Assembly: GCF_016757755.1 (NCBI RefSeq)
Contig: NZ_CP068437.1
Coordinates: 4,278,001-4,342,000, forward strand
DNA from: Shewanella sp. KX20019
Lineage (GTDB): Bacteria > Pseudomonadota > Gammaproteobacteria > Enterobacterales > Shewanellaceae
Length of the DNA: 64,000 nucleotides
Direction: 5' to 3'
Shown here: piece after piece, positions 18,595 to 26,596 of the stretch
Layout of the letters: each line of letters starts with the position of its first letter
How positions within the stretch are numbered: the first letter of the stretch is position 1
Position numbers and translations under genes: made by a program
Notes under the pieces: generated by a model
The model's input: only the letters and a program-made list of their open reading frames with translations
The model's database searches: none
Told to the model about the DNA's origin: nothing

Positions 18595-20455
18595 TCTGAG
18601 ATTCTTTCATCCATTGCTGCCAAGGTAATACTTGGCTTTGATTATAAAGTGCGCTGACAACACCGTCATCGAGCGTATTAAAAGCTAACCACGCCTCGGC
18701 GGTGGCAGTAAAATGACCTGAGGATTGCTCAGCAAGCCAACTAATTAATGCTGCATCACAGGGCAGCTCAAACCGGATCCATTGTAATAACTCGGGGATC
18801 AACGAAGCCAATTGGCTATCCCTCAAATATGGGGGCACTTTTTTGATAATCAACTGCCCAAGTCGAATAGATAGCTCAATTCCTAACTTTCTCAGTAATT
18901 GTTCTCTACTTTCTATGATCTCACTCCAGACCTTATCAACAGGTACAGCAACTGGCATGAGTAGAGGTTGACCCACCAATCCCTGAGCAAACTTTAACTT
19001 TATCTCTTCACGTAAAGTCGCATTAATGACATCAGCGATGCTCAGCAAGCACAGTGTATCTTGTTTCACTATCACCCAATATTTATCTGCTAATACTGGC
19101 GGCATATTTACCGCTGCGCCAGCCACTGCAGTGGTGTTCCTGTTGCTTGCCACACTAGCAGAGGCGCTGTTAGTTGTACTAAGCAAACTCCCATAAGCAT
19201 CTAAGCTGCTTTGTGTGGGTAAACTCACTTCCGGGCGATGAGTAACTGGCCTTAATGGCGCTCTATAGCTTGGATCACTGTAACTTTGTGATGCTGCAGT
19301 CGCACGCTCGCTGACGCTAAAAGATGCCGATGGCTTATTGTTGGCTTCAGCATAACCTTGAGAAGCAGCTATTGATTCACCGCTTGCAGATGGAGTTTGA
19401 TCCACAAGGGTTTTATGTTGTGATTCACTAACTTCTGGCTCCACTTGCAACCCAAGCTCGGCAGATTGCGTCATCGCTGATTGCAACGCTTGCAGAATAT
19501 AATCATGTACATAACGGCTTTGATGGAAACGCACTTCATGCTTTGCAGGATGCACGTTAACGTCCACTTGATGAGGGTCAAGTTCGAGCATGAGTACATA
19601 ACCAGGTGAAACGCCGACGGCAAATTCAGAAAATGCCTGTCTCACCGCATGGTTAACCAGTCTGTCTTTAACCAAGCGACCGTTAACGTAAAAGTACTGT
19701 GTTTCGCAATAGCCAGACGCTGCATTGGGTGCTTGAAGGTAGCCACTTAACGTTAAATCGTTGTGCTGACAATTAATATGCAAGCACGTTTCCGCAAACG
19801 CATTACCACACACTTGCCCTAAACGTTGTAGATATTGAATTTCAGTATTAGCCGGACGATAGTTGCGGACACTTTTACCATTATGCTTAAGGGTAAAGTG
19901 AATATCACGCCTGACTAGTGCGATACGCTTTAACCATTCATCTATATGGGTAAATTCAGTTTTATCACTTTTTAAGAAACGACGCCTAGCCGGTGTATTG
20001 AAAAATAGATCGATGGCTTCGATAGTCGTTCCAACAGGATGCGCAGCGGGTAATATTTGCACCGCCATCTCAGTGCCTTCAGCTTTGGCTTGCCATGCTT
20101 CAGTTTGTTCAAGCGTTCTTGAGGTTAAGGTAAGCCGCGAGACAGAGCTAATACTGGCTAATGCTTCCCCTCGAAATCCAAAGCTCATAATCGCTTCAAG
20201 ATCATCAAGAGACTTGAGCTTAGAAGTGGCATGGCGAGATAACGCTAGCTCAAGATCCTCCTTCGGGATCCCTAAACCATTATCTCTAATACGGATAAGT
20301 TTACTACCACCTTTATCGATCTCGATATCGACTCTGGTTGCGCCAGCATCAAGGCTGTTCTCGACCAGCTCCTTGATAACGGAAGCGGGTCGTTCAACAA
20401 CTTCCCCTGCCGCTATTTGGTTAGCAAGCTGAGGGGGTAACTTTTCTATGGCCAT
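18587..20455 (-). CDS. mutL: DNA mismatch repair protein MutL
   Basis: A 622-residue mismatch repair coordinator. The N-terminal GHKL ATPase carries ENSLDAGATRVDIEIDKG, DNGLGI and GFRGEALASI. A transducer domain includes NVHPAKHEVRF. A long Ser/Ala/Gln-rich linker (about 335-435) leads to a C-terminal dimerisation domain. The endonuclease motif DQHA(X)2E(X)4E is absent, as expected where MutH cuts the strand. It follows amiB by 26 bp. Confidence 0.97.
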   Translation of the reverse strand: MAIEKLPPQLANQIAAGEVVERPASVIKELVENSLDAGATRVDIEIDKGGSKLIRIRDNGLGIPKEDLELALSRHATSKLKSLDDLEAIMSFGFRGEALASISSVSRLTLTSRTLEQTEAWQAKAEGTEMAVQILPAAHPVGTTIEAIDLFFNTPARRRFLKSDKTEFTHIDEWLKRIALVRRDIHFTLKHNGKSVRNYRPANTEIQYLQRLGQVCGNAFAETCLHINCQHNDLTLSGYLQAPNAASGYCETQYFYVNGRLVKDRLVNHAVRQAFSEFAVGVSPGYVLMLELDPHQVDVNVHPAKHEVRFHQSRYVHDYILQALQSAMTQSAELGLQVEPEVSESQHKTLVDQTPSASGESIAASQGYAEANNKPSASFSVSERATAASQSYSDPSYRAPLRPVTHRPEVSLPTQSSLDAYGSLLSTTNSASASVASNRNTTAVAGAAVNMPPVLADKYWVIVKQDTLCLLSIADVINATLREEIKLKFAQGLVGQPLLMPVAVPVDKVWSEIIESREQLLRKLGIELSIRLGQLIIKKVPPYLRDSQLASLIPELLQWIRFELPCDAALISWLAEQSSGHFTATAEAWLAFNTLDDGVVSALYNQSQVLPWQQWMKESQSD

Positions 20456-20481
20456 TATTTACTCTTTCAACTGCAACATGG

Positions 20482-21792
20482 TTACGCCCGAGGAATGACT
20501 AACGTTTGTCCAATCCTTAAGGTATCAGATTTAAGCTTATTGGCTTTTTTCAAGCGGCTAATTGTGATCTGATAACGATGGGCAATAACTGATAATGATT
20601 CACCACTGCGTACTTTGTGCTTGGTATTACTTTTACTGGCAAGTAATGAATTAACCGGAGGGTTGGCTTCAAAATACTTAACAACCCCCTTATGTACGGC
20701 TTTAGCAATATTATTTTGATGCTCTCGTTGGGAGAGTAACCGCTCCTCCCTATGATTTGAAATAAATCCAGTCTCTACCAATATCGACGGAATATCTGGA
20801 GATTTAAGCACGGCAAAACTGGCTGACTCTGGCTTATGCTTGTGTAGTTTAGTTACCTTGCCTAGGTTAGATAACACATCACCAGCAATATTGTGACTAA
20901 TCGCCATTGAGCGATCCATCGACATATCGAGTAAGGTCATCGCCAAATACTGTTCGTTATCAGTATTTTGAATAATTTCACCGGCACCACCGAGCAGCTC
21001 AGAATGTTTCTCTTTCTGCTCTAACCAACGACCAATTTCACTGTTGGCACGACGCATAGACAATACCCAGACAGAAGCACCTCTAGGTTGCGGCGAGGTA
21101 AATGCATCAGCATGAATGGAGATCAACAGGTCAGCCTTACTATTTCTCGCTATCTCTGAGCGGCGATTCAAATTGACAAAATAGTCTCCAGTACGCGTCA
21201 TCACCGCTTTCATTCCCGGTGTTGCATTAATTTTTTGCGCTACTTTTTTGGCGATCTGCAGTACAACTTTCTTTTCGTACATTCCTGTCGGGCCGATAGA
21301 TCCAGGGTCGTCCCCACCATGTCCCGCATCAATAGCCACGATAACGTCACGCAATGCGCGCGCAGGCTTACTTGTGGGTTTAGAGCTTCCGCTATCGAGG
21401 TCAACAACCAATCGATTTCCGTAAGGAGCCGTTGGAGGAAGCGCAAACAAACTTGCTTTTATTGGCTTAACTAAGTCAATTACAATCCTAAGCGTGCCTT
21501 TCTCTGGCGGAGAACTCTTTCTAATTTTCTTAACAAGCTTACTGTTGTTAGCAATTTTAGACAGGTTGACTTTGTTGGATGAGTTTTTCAAATCAACAAC
21601 TAATCGATAGGGATTGGTCAAGGTAAAGTGCGTGTAATTCGGCGATTGACTTAAATCAAAAACAATACGTGTTGACTCGGGCGCAGCCCATACTCTTACG
21701 CCTTCGAGTTTATTAGCACTCTGCGCAAAAAATGAAGCACCAAAGGTAAGGAATAGTACAACCAGCTTAAGTATATTATTGTTTATTATCAT
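20482..21792 (-). CDS. amiB: N-acetylmuramoyl-L-alanine amidase AmiB
   Basis: A 436-residue periplasmic cell-separation amidase. Domains in order: signal peptide (LVVLFLTFGASFFAQSA), AMIN domain (about 28-130), zinc amidase domain (AIDAGHGGDDPGSIG, later LISIHADAFTSPQPRGASVW and the catalytic Glu in ILVETGFISN), then one LysM repeat at the C-terminus (about 391-435). It cleaves stem peptides from MurNAc at the septum, usually activated by EnvC. It overlaps tsaE by 17 bases. Confidence 0.95.
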   Translation of the reverse strand: MIINNNILKLVVLFLTFGASFFAQSANKLEGVRVWAAPESTRIVFDLSQSPNYTHFTLTNPYRLVVDLKNSSNKVNLSKIANNSKLVKKIRKSSPPEKGTLRIVIDLVKPIKASLFALPPTAPYGNRLVVDLDSGSSKPTSKPARALRDVIVAIDAGHGGDDPGSIGPTGMYEKKVVLQIAKKVAQKINATPGMKAVMTRTGDYFVNLNRRSEIARNSKADLLISIHADAFTSPQPRGASVWVLSMRRANSEIGRWLEQKEKHSELLGGAGEIIQNTDNEQYLAMTLLDMSMDRSMAISHNIAGDVLSNLGKVTKLHKHKPESASFAVLKSPDIPSILVETGFISNHREERLLSQREHQNNIAKAVHKGVVKYFEANPPVNSLLASKSNTKHKVRSGESLSVIAHRYQITISRLKKANKLKSDTLRIGQTLVIPRA

Positions 21793-22258
21793 TATTATTC
21801 AAGCGCGCCAATATTTGCTCACCCTTTATAGAGAGAGCCTGTAATTCTATTTGTCGTCCAGTATTAACATATTTAATGCCGATGTGTATATCCGCAGGCG
21901 GTAATAGACCATGGCCACGATCAGGCCATTCAACGATACATAGGCTACGTTCAGTAAAATAATCTCGTATCCCCATGAACTCAAGTTCTTCGGGATCATA
22001 TAGCCGATACAAATCAAAATGAAAAACATCAATTCCGTCTAACTCGTATGGCTCGACCAAGGTGTAAGTTGGGCTTTTTACGGCTCCATCGTGGCCTAAG
22101 CTTTGGATCAGTCCTCGGCTAAATGTGGTCTTGCCAGCGCCTAAATCACCACTAAGGTAGAGCGTCAAAGGCGGTGTAATTAGGGCGGATAACTTGGTCC
22201 CCAAACATACAGTCTCTTGCTCATTATTAAGATCTAAGGTAATTGTTTGCATATTCAT
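21776..22258 (-). CDS. tsaE: tRNA threonylcarbamoyladenosine biosynthesis ATPase TsaE
   Basis: A 160-residue P-loop ATPase working with TsaB and TsaD to make t6A37 in ANN-decoding tRNAs. The P-loop GDLGAGKTTFSRG, the switch stretch SPTYTLVEPYE and the conserved HFDLYRLYDPEELEFMGI are all present. It lies downstream of the nnr gene and overlaps amiB, the standard order in gammaproteobacteria. Confidence 0.95.
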   Translation of the reverse strand: MNMQTITLDLNNEQETVCLGTKLSALITPPLTLYLSGDLGAGKTTFSRGLIQSLGHDGAVKSPTYTLVEPYELDGIDVFHFDLYRLYDPEELEFMGIRDYFTERSLCIVEWPDRGHGLLPPADIHIGIKYVNTGRQIELQALSIKGEQILARLNNNDNKQ

Positions 22259-22333
22259 ATTGATTTAAAAAGGTGTCCTAGTAACACATTGGCTAGAATG
22301 CCTTACTTTAACCTAATCAATTCGATTTCTAAA

Positions 22334-23812
22334 CTAGATTTCATTAACCAACTGATGAATATAGGGCATTAAATCACTGGCTAGCATGCCTCTTTCACCG
22401 TTTTTAGCCGCTAGATCGGCTGCGTCACCATGAATGACAACGGCTAGATAAGCCGCTTCCATGTTGCTGTAACCCTGCGCCATCAATGCACCAATGATCC
22501 CTGAGAGCACATCACCGCAACCACCACTGGCAAGGCCAGGGTTTCCAACAGGCGCTACAACGCAATCATTCCCATCATAAATAAGCGTTCCAGCACCTTT
22601 TAAAACAATGACGCCACCATACTTTTCATGCAAGCAACGAACGGCCTTAAAACGATCCTTCTCTACTTCTGCAGTGCTCACCCCGAGTAACCGTCCTGCT
22701 TCTCCGGGGTGTGGGGTTAACACCCAATTCTTATTCGATAAAGGGAAATGACACAGGAGGTTTAACGCATCGGCATCTATCACACTGGGTTTTTCAGCTA
22801 AATCGACCGCTTTAAGTAGGTTGTAACCCCAATCCGTAGTTCCTAGTCCTGGACCAATCACCAACACATCAGCCCAACCTAATTTAAGGTAAACTTCCAT
22901 ATCGACTAACTCACAACCCCAAAACATCAATTCAGGTCGAGTAGTACAAACCACCGTGTGGTGTTCCGGTCTAGAGATTACCGTTACAAGTCCAGCCCCG
23001 GCTCTCAAACATGACTCAGAAGCCAGCCTCACCGCGCCAGACATGCCGATATCTCCACCAATAACGGAAACTTTACCACTATCGCCTTTGTGGGAATCCC
23101 TTCTTCTCGGTAAGAAAATGTTCGGCAGGTCTTCACTGATCAATCTTTTAACCTTACTTGGAATAAGGTATGGCCCCAAACCAATATCAGCCAATAATAG
23201 TTGACCGCAAAAGTGTCGAGCTTGGCTGGTTAATAAACCTTGCTTAATAGCTCCAAACGTCAGGGTCATATTCGCGTCTATAGCCACCTGCTTCGATATC
23301 CCTGTATCAGGCTCAATTCCAGATGGGACATCAAGTGACAACACCCAAGCATCGCTGCGATTCACGGCATCAATAACCGCAACTAGCTCTTCACTCAGTT
23401 CACCTTTAGCCCCAGTACCTAATAGGCCATCAACAACCACCTCAGCTTTAACTATTTTATCGGTACAAAAAGGAGTCGTTTTACCACCTAGGCTTTCAAA
23501 GCGTGTAATCGCTAGAAGCAACTCTTCTGATGGTGTATGAGCGGTAGAGGCTTGCAAAATGACAGTTCGTCCCGCCTTAATTAACATCGATGCTGTAGCA
23601 TAAGCATCGGCACCATTGTTGCCATGACCCGCTAAAATCAAAATGGTTTGAGCATCAGGTTTTAAGCTTTGAATCTGCTTAAAAGCAGCTAAAGCGGCAC
23701 GTTTCACGAGATCATAAAGGCTGGTATCGTCACGAACAGCACTAGCTTCAGCCTGCCTCACTTGTTTGACAGAGTATAATGATAATAATGAAGACAGATA
23801 CTTTTCGCTCAT
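22334..23812 (-). CDS. nnr: Bifunctional NAD(P)H-hydrate epimerase / dehydratase (YjeF/Nnr)
   Basis: A 492-residue metabolite-repair enzyme that restores hydrated NADH and NADPH. The N-terminal YjeF_N epimerase domain spans about 1-215 and the C-terminal ADP-dependent dehydratase domain about 225-492. The dehydratase motif NPGLASGGCGDVLSGI is intact. The epimerase loop reads AGHGNNGADAYATA where the family usually has GNNGGDGxxxA, so two Gly are replaced by Ala. It starts the run of genes through tsaE, amiB and mutL. Confidence 0.94.
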   Translation of the reverse strand: MSEKYLSSLLSLYSVKQVRQAEASAVRDDTSLYDLVKRAALAAFKQIQSLKPDAQTILILAGHGNNGADAYATASMLIKAGRTVILQASTAHTPSEELLLAITRFESLGGKTTPFCTDKIVKAEVVVDGLLGTGAKGELSEELVAVIDAVNRSDAWVLSLDVPSGIEPDTGISKQVAIDANMTLTFGAIKQGLLTSQARHFCGQLLLADIGLGPYLIPSKVKRLISEDLPNIFLPRRRDSHKGDSGKVSVIGGDIGMSGAVRLASESCLRAGAGLVTVISRPEHHTVVCTTRPELMFWGCELVDMEVYLKLGWADVLVIGPGLGTTDWGYNLLKAVDLAEKPSVIDADALNLLCHFPLSNKNWVLTPHPGEAGRLLGVSTAEVEKDRFKAVRCLHEKYGGVIVLKGAGTLIYDGNDCVVAPVGNPGLASGGCGDVLSGIIGALMAQGYSNMEAAYLAVVIHGDAADLAAKNGERGMLASDLMPYIHQLVNEI

Positions 23813-23960
23813 TTAGGCTTTTCCAAAACAGAATCATGACTAACTTAGAATGTTAGTCATTCAGACTTAAACACAAATGAATTGTTCATCCTAAAGCTAG
23901 TTAAATCATCATAAGTTGATCTAACACAAGTATAGCTATGCTGTTGTTACTAGGAGGATC

Positions 23961-23987
23961 AAAAAAAGGCACCTCATGGTGCCTTTT
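23961..23987 (-). terminator. Rho-independent terminator of the orphan gene at 24008-24463
   Basis: On the minus strand the stem AAAAGGCACC/GGTGCCTTTTTTT with ATGA loop lies 20 bp beyond the stop. Confidence 0.88.
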
Positions 23988-24007
23988 CAGTACAGGAAAA
24001 CTTGCGA

Positions 24008-24463
24008 CTAGATATCGTCCATGCGGATACTGCTATGCACCAAGCGCTGCTGTTGAATCTTTTCAACCCTAACGAGATCGTCAAGTGCGCCTTTTGTTTC
24101 TGCGGATGCTGATGAAAGAGCAGTCTTTTCAATTAATCCTATCAGCTTATTATCGAGCTCTAGATGGAGCTCCAAAATATCATCTTCACTCATATTTGCA
24201 GGCATAGTTTGCTTTATACAAAGAGTAATAAAATCTTCAAACACGATATCTTTGTACCAAGTATCGAGTATTTTTCTAGGAGCTTCATCGATATAGTTTT
24301 CCAGTTTCTCAGCAGTCTGAAGCTCATGCTGCTTGAAGTACTCTAGCATTAGCTTTACACGTGACGAATCAGCTTGCATGTGTAAACGGCTATATAGCTG
24401 TGCCATTTCAAGACGACAAGTTGCTACATAATCTAAAAGCTCACTAAGTTGTTGAATACGCAT
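24008..24463 (-). CDS. Hypothetical all-helical protein, ferritin-like fold suspected
   Basis: A 151-residue cytoplasmic protein I do not recognise. The frame is open to 24562, but the start at 24463 (MRIQQLSELLDYV) has a good AGGAGAG site six bases upstream. The sequence reads as long amphipathic helices (LLDYVATCRLEMAQLYSRL, then LMLEYFKQHELQTAEKLENYI), a pattern seen in rubrerythrin/ferritin-like proteins. An ordered set of paired ExxH metal ligands is not evident. It has its own terminator and sits between yjeF/nnr and the tRNA-Gly array, where E. coli has queG. Confidence 0.75.
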   Translation of the reverse strand: MRIQQLSELLDYVATCRLEMAQLYSRLHMQADSSRVKLMLEYFKQHELQTAEKLENYIDEAPRKILDTWYKDIVFEDFITLCIKQTMPANMSEDDILELHLELDNKLIGLIEKTALSSASAETKGALDDLVRVEKIQQQRLVHSSIRMDDI

Positions 24464-24676
24464 GTACAGCTCTCCTATCGCTCGCATTTTAGATGACAAG
24501 CTAAAAATTAGTCTGACTGTATTATGAGCTAAATACGCGACAGAATATTTGAGGGTTGTCATACTTTGCCCATTAGGAAATGGCTTACTTTAGAGATAGT
24601 GAAAGAAACTAGCGCTTGATCACGTAATTGTTGCCATCGTTCCTTAGCTATGCTCTGAGCCTTGATGAGCAAAGAT
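24464..24676. other. Spacer between the orphan gene and the tRNA-derived array
   Basis: It holds the orphan gene's promoter region and the left end of the repeat. No intrinsic terminator for the tRNA transcript is obvious. Confidence 0.4.
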
Positions 24677-25728
24677 TGGAGTGAGCTATTGATTCAAACA
24701 AGAGTGGTTCGAACTGATGACCTATGCCTTGGCAAAAAAAGGGGAACAACTCTTTCTACGAGCACAACTGAGCTAGATTGGCATTTTTTATGGTGTTAAT
24801 TGATTTTTTTACTAAGGAAGAAGATTGGAGCGAGCTATTGATTCAAACAAGAGTGGTTCGAACTGATGACCTATACCTTGGCAAAAAAAGGGTATCAACT
24901 CTTTCTACGAGCACAACTGAGCTAGATTGGTATTTTTGATAGTTCTTAATTGAAGTTTTTACTAAGGAGGAAGATTGGAGCGAGCTATTGATTTAGACAA
25001 GAGTGGTTCGAACTGATGACCTATATCTTGGCAAAAAAAGGGTATCAACTCTTTCTACGAGCACAACTGAGCTAGATTGGCATTTTTTGATGGTGGTTAA
25101 TTGAAGTTTTTACTAAAGAGGAAGATTGGAGCGAGCTATTGATTTAGACAAGAGTGGTTCGAACTGATGACCTATACCTTGGCAAAAAAAGGGTATCAAC
25201 TCTTTCTACGAGCACAACTGAGCTAGATTGGTATTTTTGATAGTTCTTAATTGAAGTTTTTACTAAGGAGGAAGATTGGAGCGAGCTATTGATTTAGACA
25301 AGAGTGGTTCGAACTGATGACCTATACCTTGGCAAAAAAAGGGTATCAACTCTTTCTACGAGCACAACTGAGCTAGATTGGCATTTTTTTATGGTGGTTA
25401 ATTGAAGTTTTTACTAAAGAGGAAGATTGGAGCGAGCTATTGATTTAGACAAGAGTGGTTCGAACTGATGACCTATACCTTGGCAAAAAAAGGGTATCAA
25501 CTCTTTCTACGAGCACAACTGAGCTAGATTGGTATTTTTGATAGTTCTTAATTGAAGTTTTTACTAAGGAGGAAGATTGGAGCGAGCTATTGATTTAGAC
25601 AAGAGTGGTTCGAACTGATGACCTATACCTTGGCAAAAAAAGGGTATCAACTCTTTCTACGAGCACAACTGAGCTAGATTGGCATTTTTTTATGGTGGTT
25701 AATTGAAGTTTTTACTAAAGAGGAAGAT
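24677..25728 (-). repeat. Tandem array of seven tRNA-Gly-derived units (~150 bp each)
   Basis: Unit starts, reading the plus strand from the complement of CCA, are 24677, 24826, 24976, 25127, 25277, 25428 and 25578; lengths are 149-151 bp. On the minus strand each unit keeps tRNA-Gly pieces in order: the D-arm AGCTCAGTTG, GTAGA, GATACC, anticodon region TTTGCCAA, GGTATAGGTCATCAGTTCGA and the 3' end CGCTCCA. The 5' acceptor strand is lost. TGCTC and AAGAGTT are inserted, seven T precede GCC, and ACTCTTGTCTAAATCAAT replaces the T-stem partner. The inserted AAGAGT can pair with ACTCTT. Spacers alternate between two types (units 2,4,6 versus 1,3,5,7). Units are not normal tRNAs. They lie directly downstream of a real tRNA in the same orientation. 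Confidence 0.9.
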
Positions 25729-25804
25729 TGGAGCGACATATCAGGTTCGAACTGATGACCTATACCTTGGCAAGGTATCGCTCTACCAACTGAGCTAATG
25801 TCGC
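25729..25804 (-). tRNA. tRNA-Gly (anticodon GCC), copy 5 in transcript order
   Basis: The 76-base minus-strand gene begins GCGACATTAGCTCAGTTGG, has anticodon loop TTGCCAA, T-loop TTCGAAC and encoded CCA. Acceptor strands GCGACAT/ATGTCGC pair fully. It borders the degenerate array directly. Confidence 0.97.
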
Positions 25805-25819
25805 GTAATCTTTTTAAAT

Positions 25820-25895
25820 TGGAGCGACATATCAGGTTCGAACTGATGACCTATACCTTGGCAAGGTATCGCTCTACCAACTGAGCTAATGTCGC
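25820..25895 (-). tRNA. tRNA-Gly (anticodon GCC), copy 4 in transcript order
   Basis: A 76-base copy that appears identical to its neighbours, with encoded CCA. Only 15 bp separates it from the copy at 25729-25804. Confidence 0.97.
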
Positions 25896-25943
25896 ATAAA
25901 TCTTTTCACCTTACCGAATTTGGTAATTCAATAAGTAAATATT

Positions 25944-26019
25944 TGGAGCGACATATCAGGTTCGAACTGATGACCTATACCTTGGCAAGGTATCGCTCTA
26001 CCAACTGAGCTAATGTCGC
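25944..26019 (-). tRNA. tRNA-Gly (anticodon GCC), copy 3 in transcript order
   Basis: A 76-base copy identical by eye. It begins a ~206-bp tandem period shared with the copies at 26150 and 26355. Confidence 0.97.
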
Positions 26020-26057
26020 TTTAAAACCTTTCATTACACTCTAGCTGTAAATATGAA

Positions 26058-26101
26058 CTAAAGGGTATCGTTTTCACCTTTAGCAACTGAGCTAGTATCG
26101 C
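26058..26101 (-). pseudogene. 5'-half tRNA-Gly remnant with replacement hairpin
   Basis: On the minus strand GCGATACTAGCTCAGTTG keeps the acceptor and D-arm of tRNA-Gly. The anticodon and T-arm are gone and replaced by CTAAAGG...CCCTTTAG, a perfect 7-bp stem. The same spacer follows it as follows a full tRNA at 25820-25895, so it looks like a decayed tRNA copy. Confidence 0.75.
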
Positions 26102-26149
26102 GTAAATCTTTTCACCTTACCGAATTTGGTAATTCAATAAGTAAATATT

Positions 26150-26225
26150 TGGAGCGACATATCAGGTTCGAACTGATGACCTATACCTTGGCAAGGTATC
26201 GCTCTACCAACTGAGCTAATGTCGC
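26150..26225 (-). tRNA. tRNA-Gly (anticodon GCC), copy 2 in transcript order
   Basis: A 76-base intact copy identical by eye to the others, with encoded CCA. Confidence 0.97.
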
Positions 26226-26263
26226 TTTAAAACTTTTCATTACACTCTAGCTGTAAATATTAA

Positions 26264-26307
26264 CTAAAGGGTATCGTTTTCACCTTTAGCAACTGAGCTA
26301 GTATCGC
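26264..26307 (-). pseudogene. 5'-half tRNA-Gly remnant with replacement hairpin (second copy)
   Basis: Nearly identical to the remnant at 26058-26101, including the CTAAAGG/CCTTTAG stem. It was copied together with the neighbouring tRNA as part of a ~206-bp tandem duplication. Confidence 0.75.
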
Positions 26308-26354
26308 GTAAATCTTTTTACTTACCGAATTTGGTAATTCAATAAGCTAATATT

Positions 26355-26430
26355 TGGAGCGACATATCAGGTTCGAACTGATGACCTATACCTTGGCAAG
26401 GTATCGCTCTACCAACTGAGCTAATGTCGC
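26355..26430 (-). tRNA. tRNA-Gly (anticodon GCC), first intact copy in the transcript
   Basis: A 76-base intact copy, nearest to the promoter. All cloverleaf pairings and the encoded CCA are present. Confidence 0.97.
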
Positions 26431-26468
26431 ATAAATATTTCAAATGCTATCTTAGTTCTAAACGCTGA

Positions 26469-26511
26469 CTAGAAGTATCGTTCTCACTTCTAGCAACTGA
26501 GCTAATGTCGC
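26469..26511 (-). pseudogene. Promoter-proximal 5'-half tRNA-Gly remnant with hairpin
   Basis: On the minus strand GCGACATTAGCTCAGTTG is identical to the true tRNA 5' end. It then runs into CTAGAAGT...ACTTCTAG, a perfect 8-bp stem that differs from the other two remnants. It lies in the leader of the tRNA transcript. Confidence 0.75.
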
Positions 26512-26515
26512 ATTT

Positions 26516-26561
26516 CAACTTTTTTACTTAACCACTAAGTTTGCCGCTTAGTGAAAAGTTG
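26516..26561 (-). other. 5'-end hairpin of the tRNA-Gly transcript
   Basis: CAACTTTT and CACTAAG pair with CTTAGTG and AAAAGTTG around a short loop. The structure starts right where transcription from the promoter at 26569-26596 should begin. It is not followed by a T run in the sense direction, so it is unlikely to be a terminator for orn. Confidence 0.5.
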
Positions 26562-26568
26562 AGGCCGC

Positions 26569-26596
26569 ATTATATGAGAATTTCACTGCTCTGCAA
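26569..26596 (-). promoter_or_regulatory. Sigma-70 promoter of the tRNA-Gly operon
   Basis: On the minus strand TTGCAG, a 16-base spacer, then a perfect TATAAT and the GC-rich discriminator GCGGCC. This is the usual layout of a growth-rate and ppGpp controlled stable RNA promoter. Confidence 0.75.

Noticed and set aside
24677..25728. CRISPR-like reading of the 150-bp repeats
   Set aside because: Repeats are long, carry tRNA sequence, and the parts between them are only two alternating spacers, not unique ones; no cas genes are near.
24677..25728. Counting each array unit as a functional tRNA-Gly gene
   Set aside because: The 5' acceptor strand is missing and the T-stem partner is replaced, so a normal cloverleaf cannot form.
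26516..26561. Terminator of orn
   Set aside because: The stem is AT-rich at its base and lacks a T run on the minus strand; it lies at the predicted start of the tRNA transcript.
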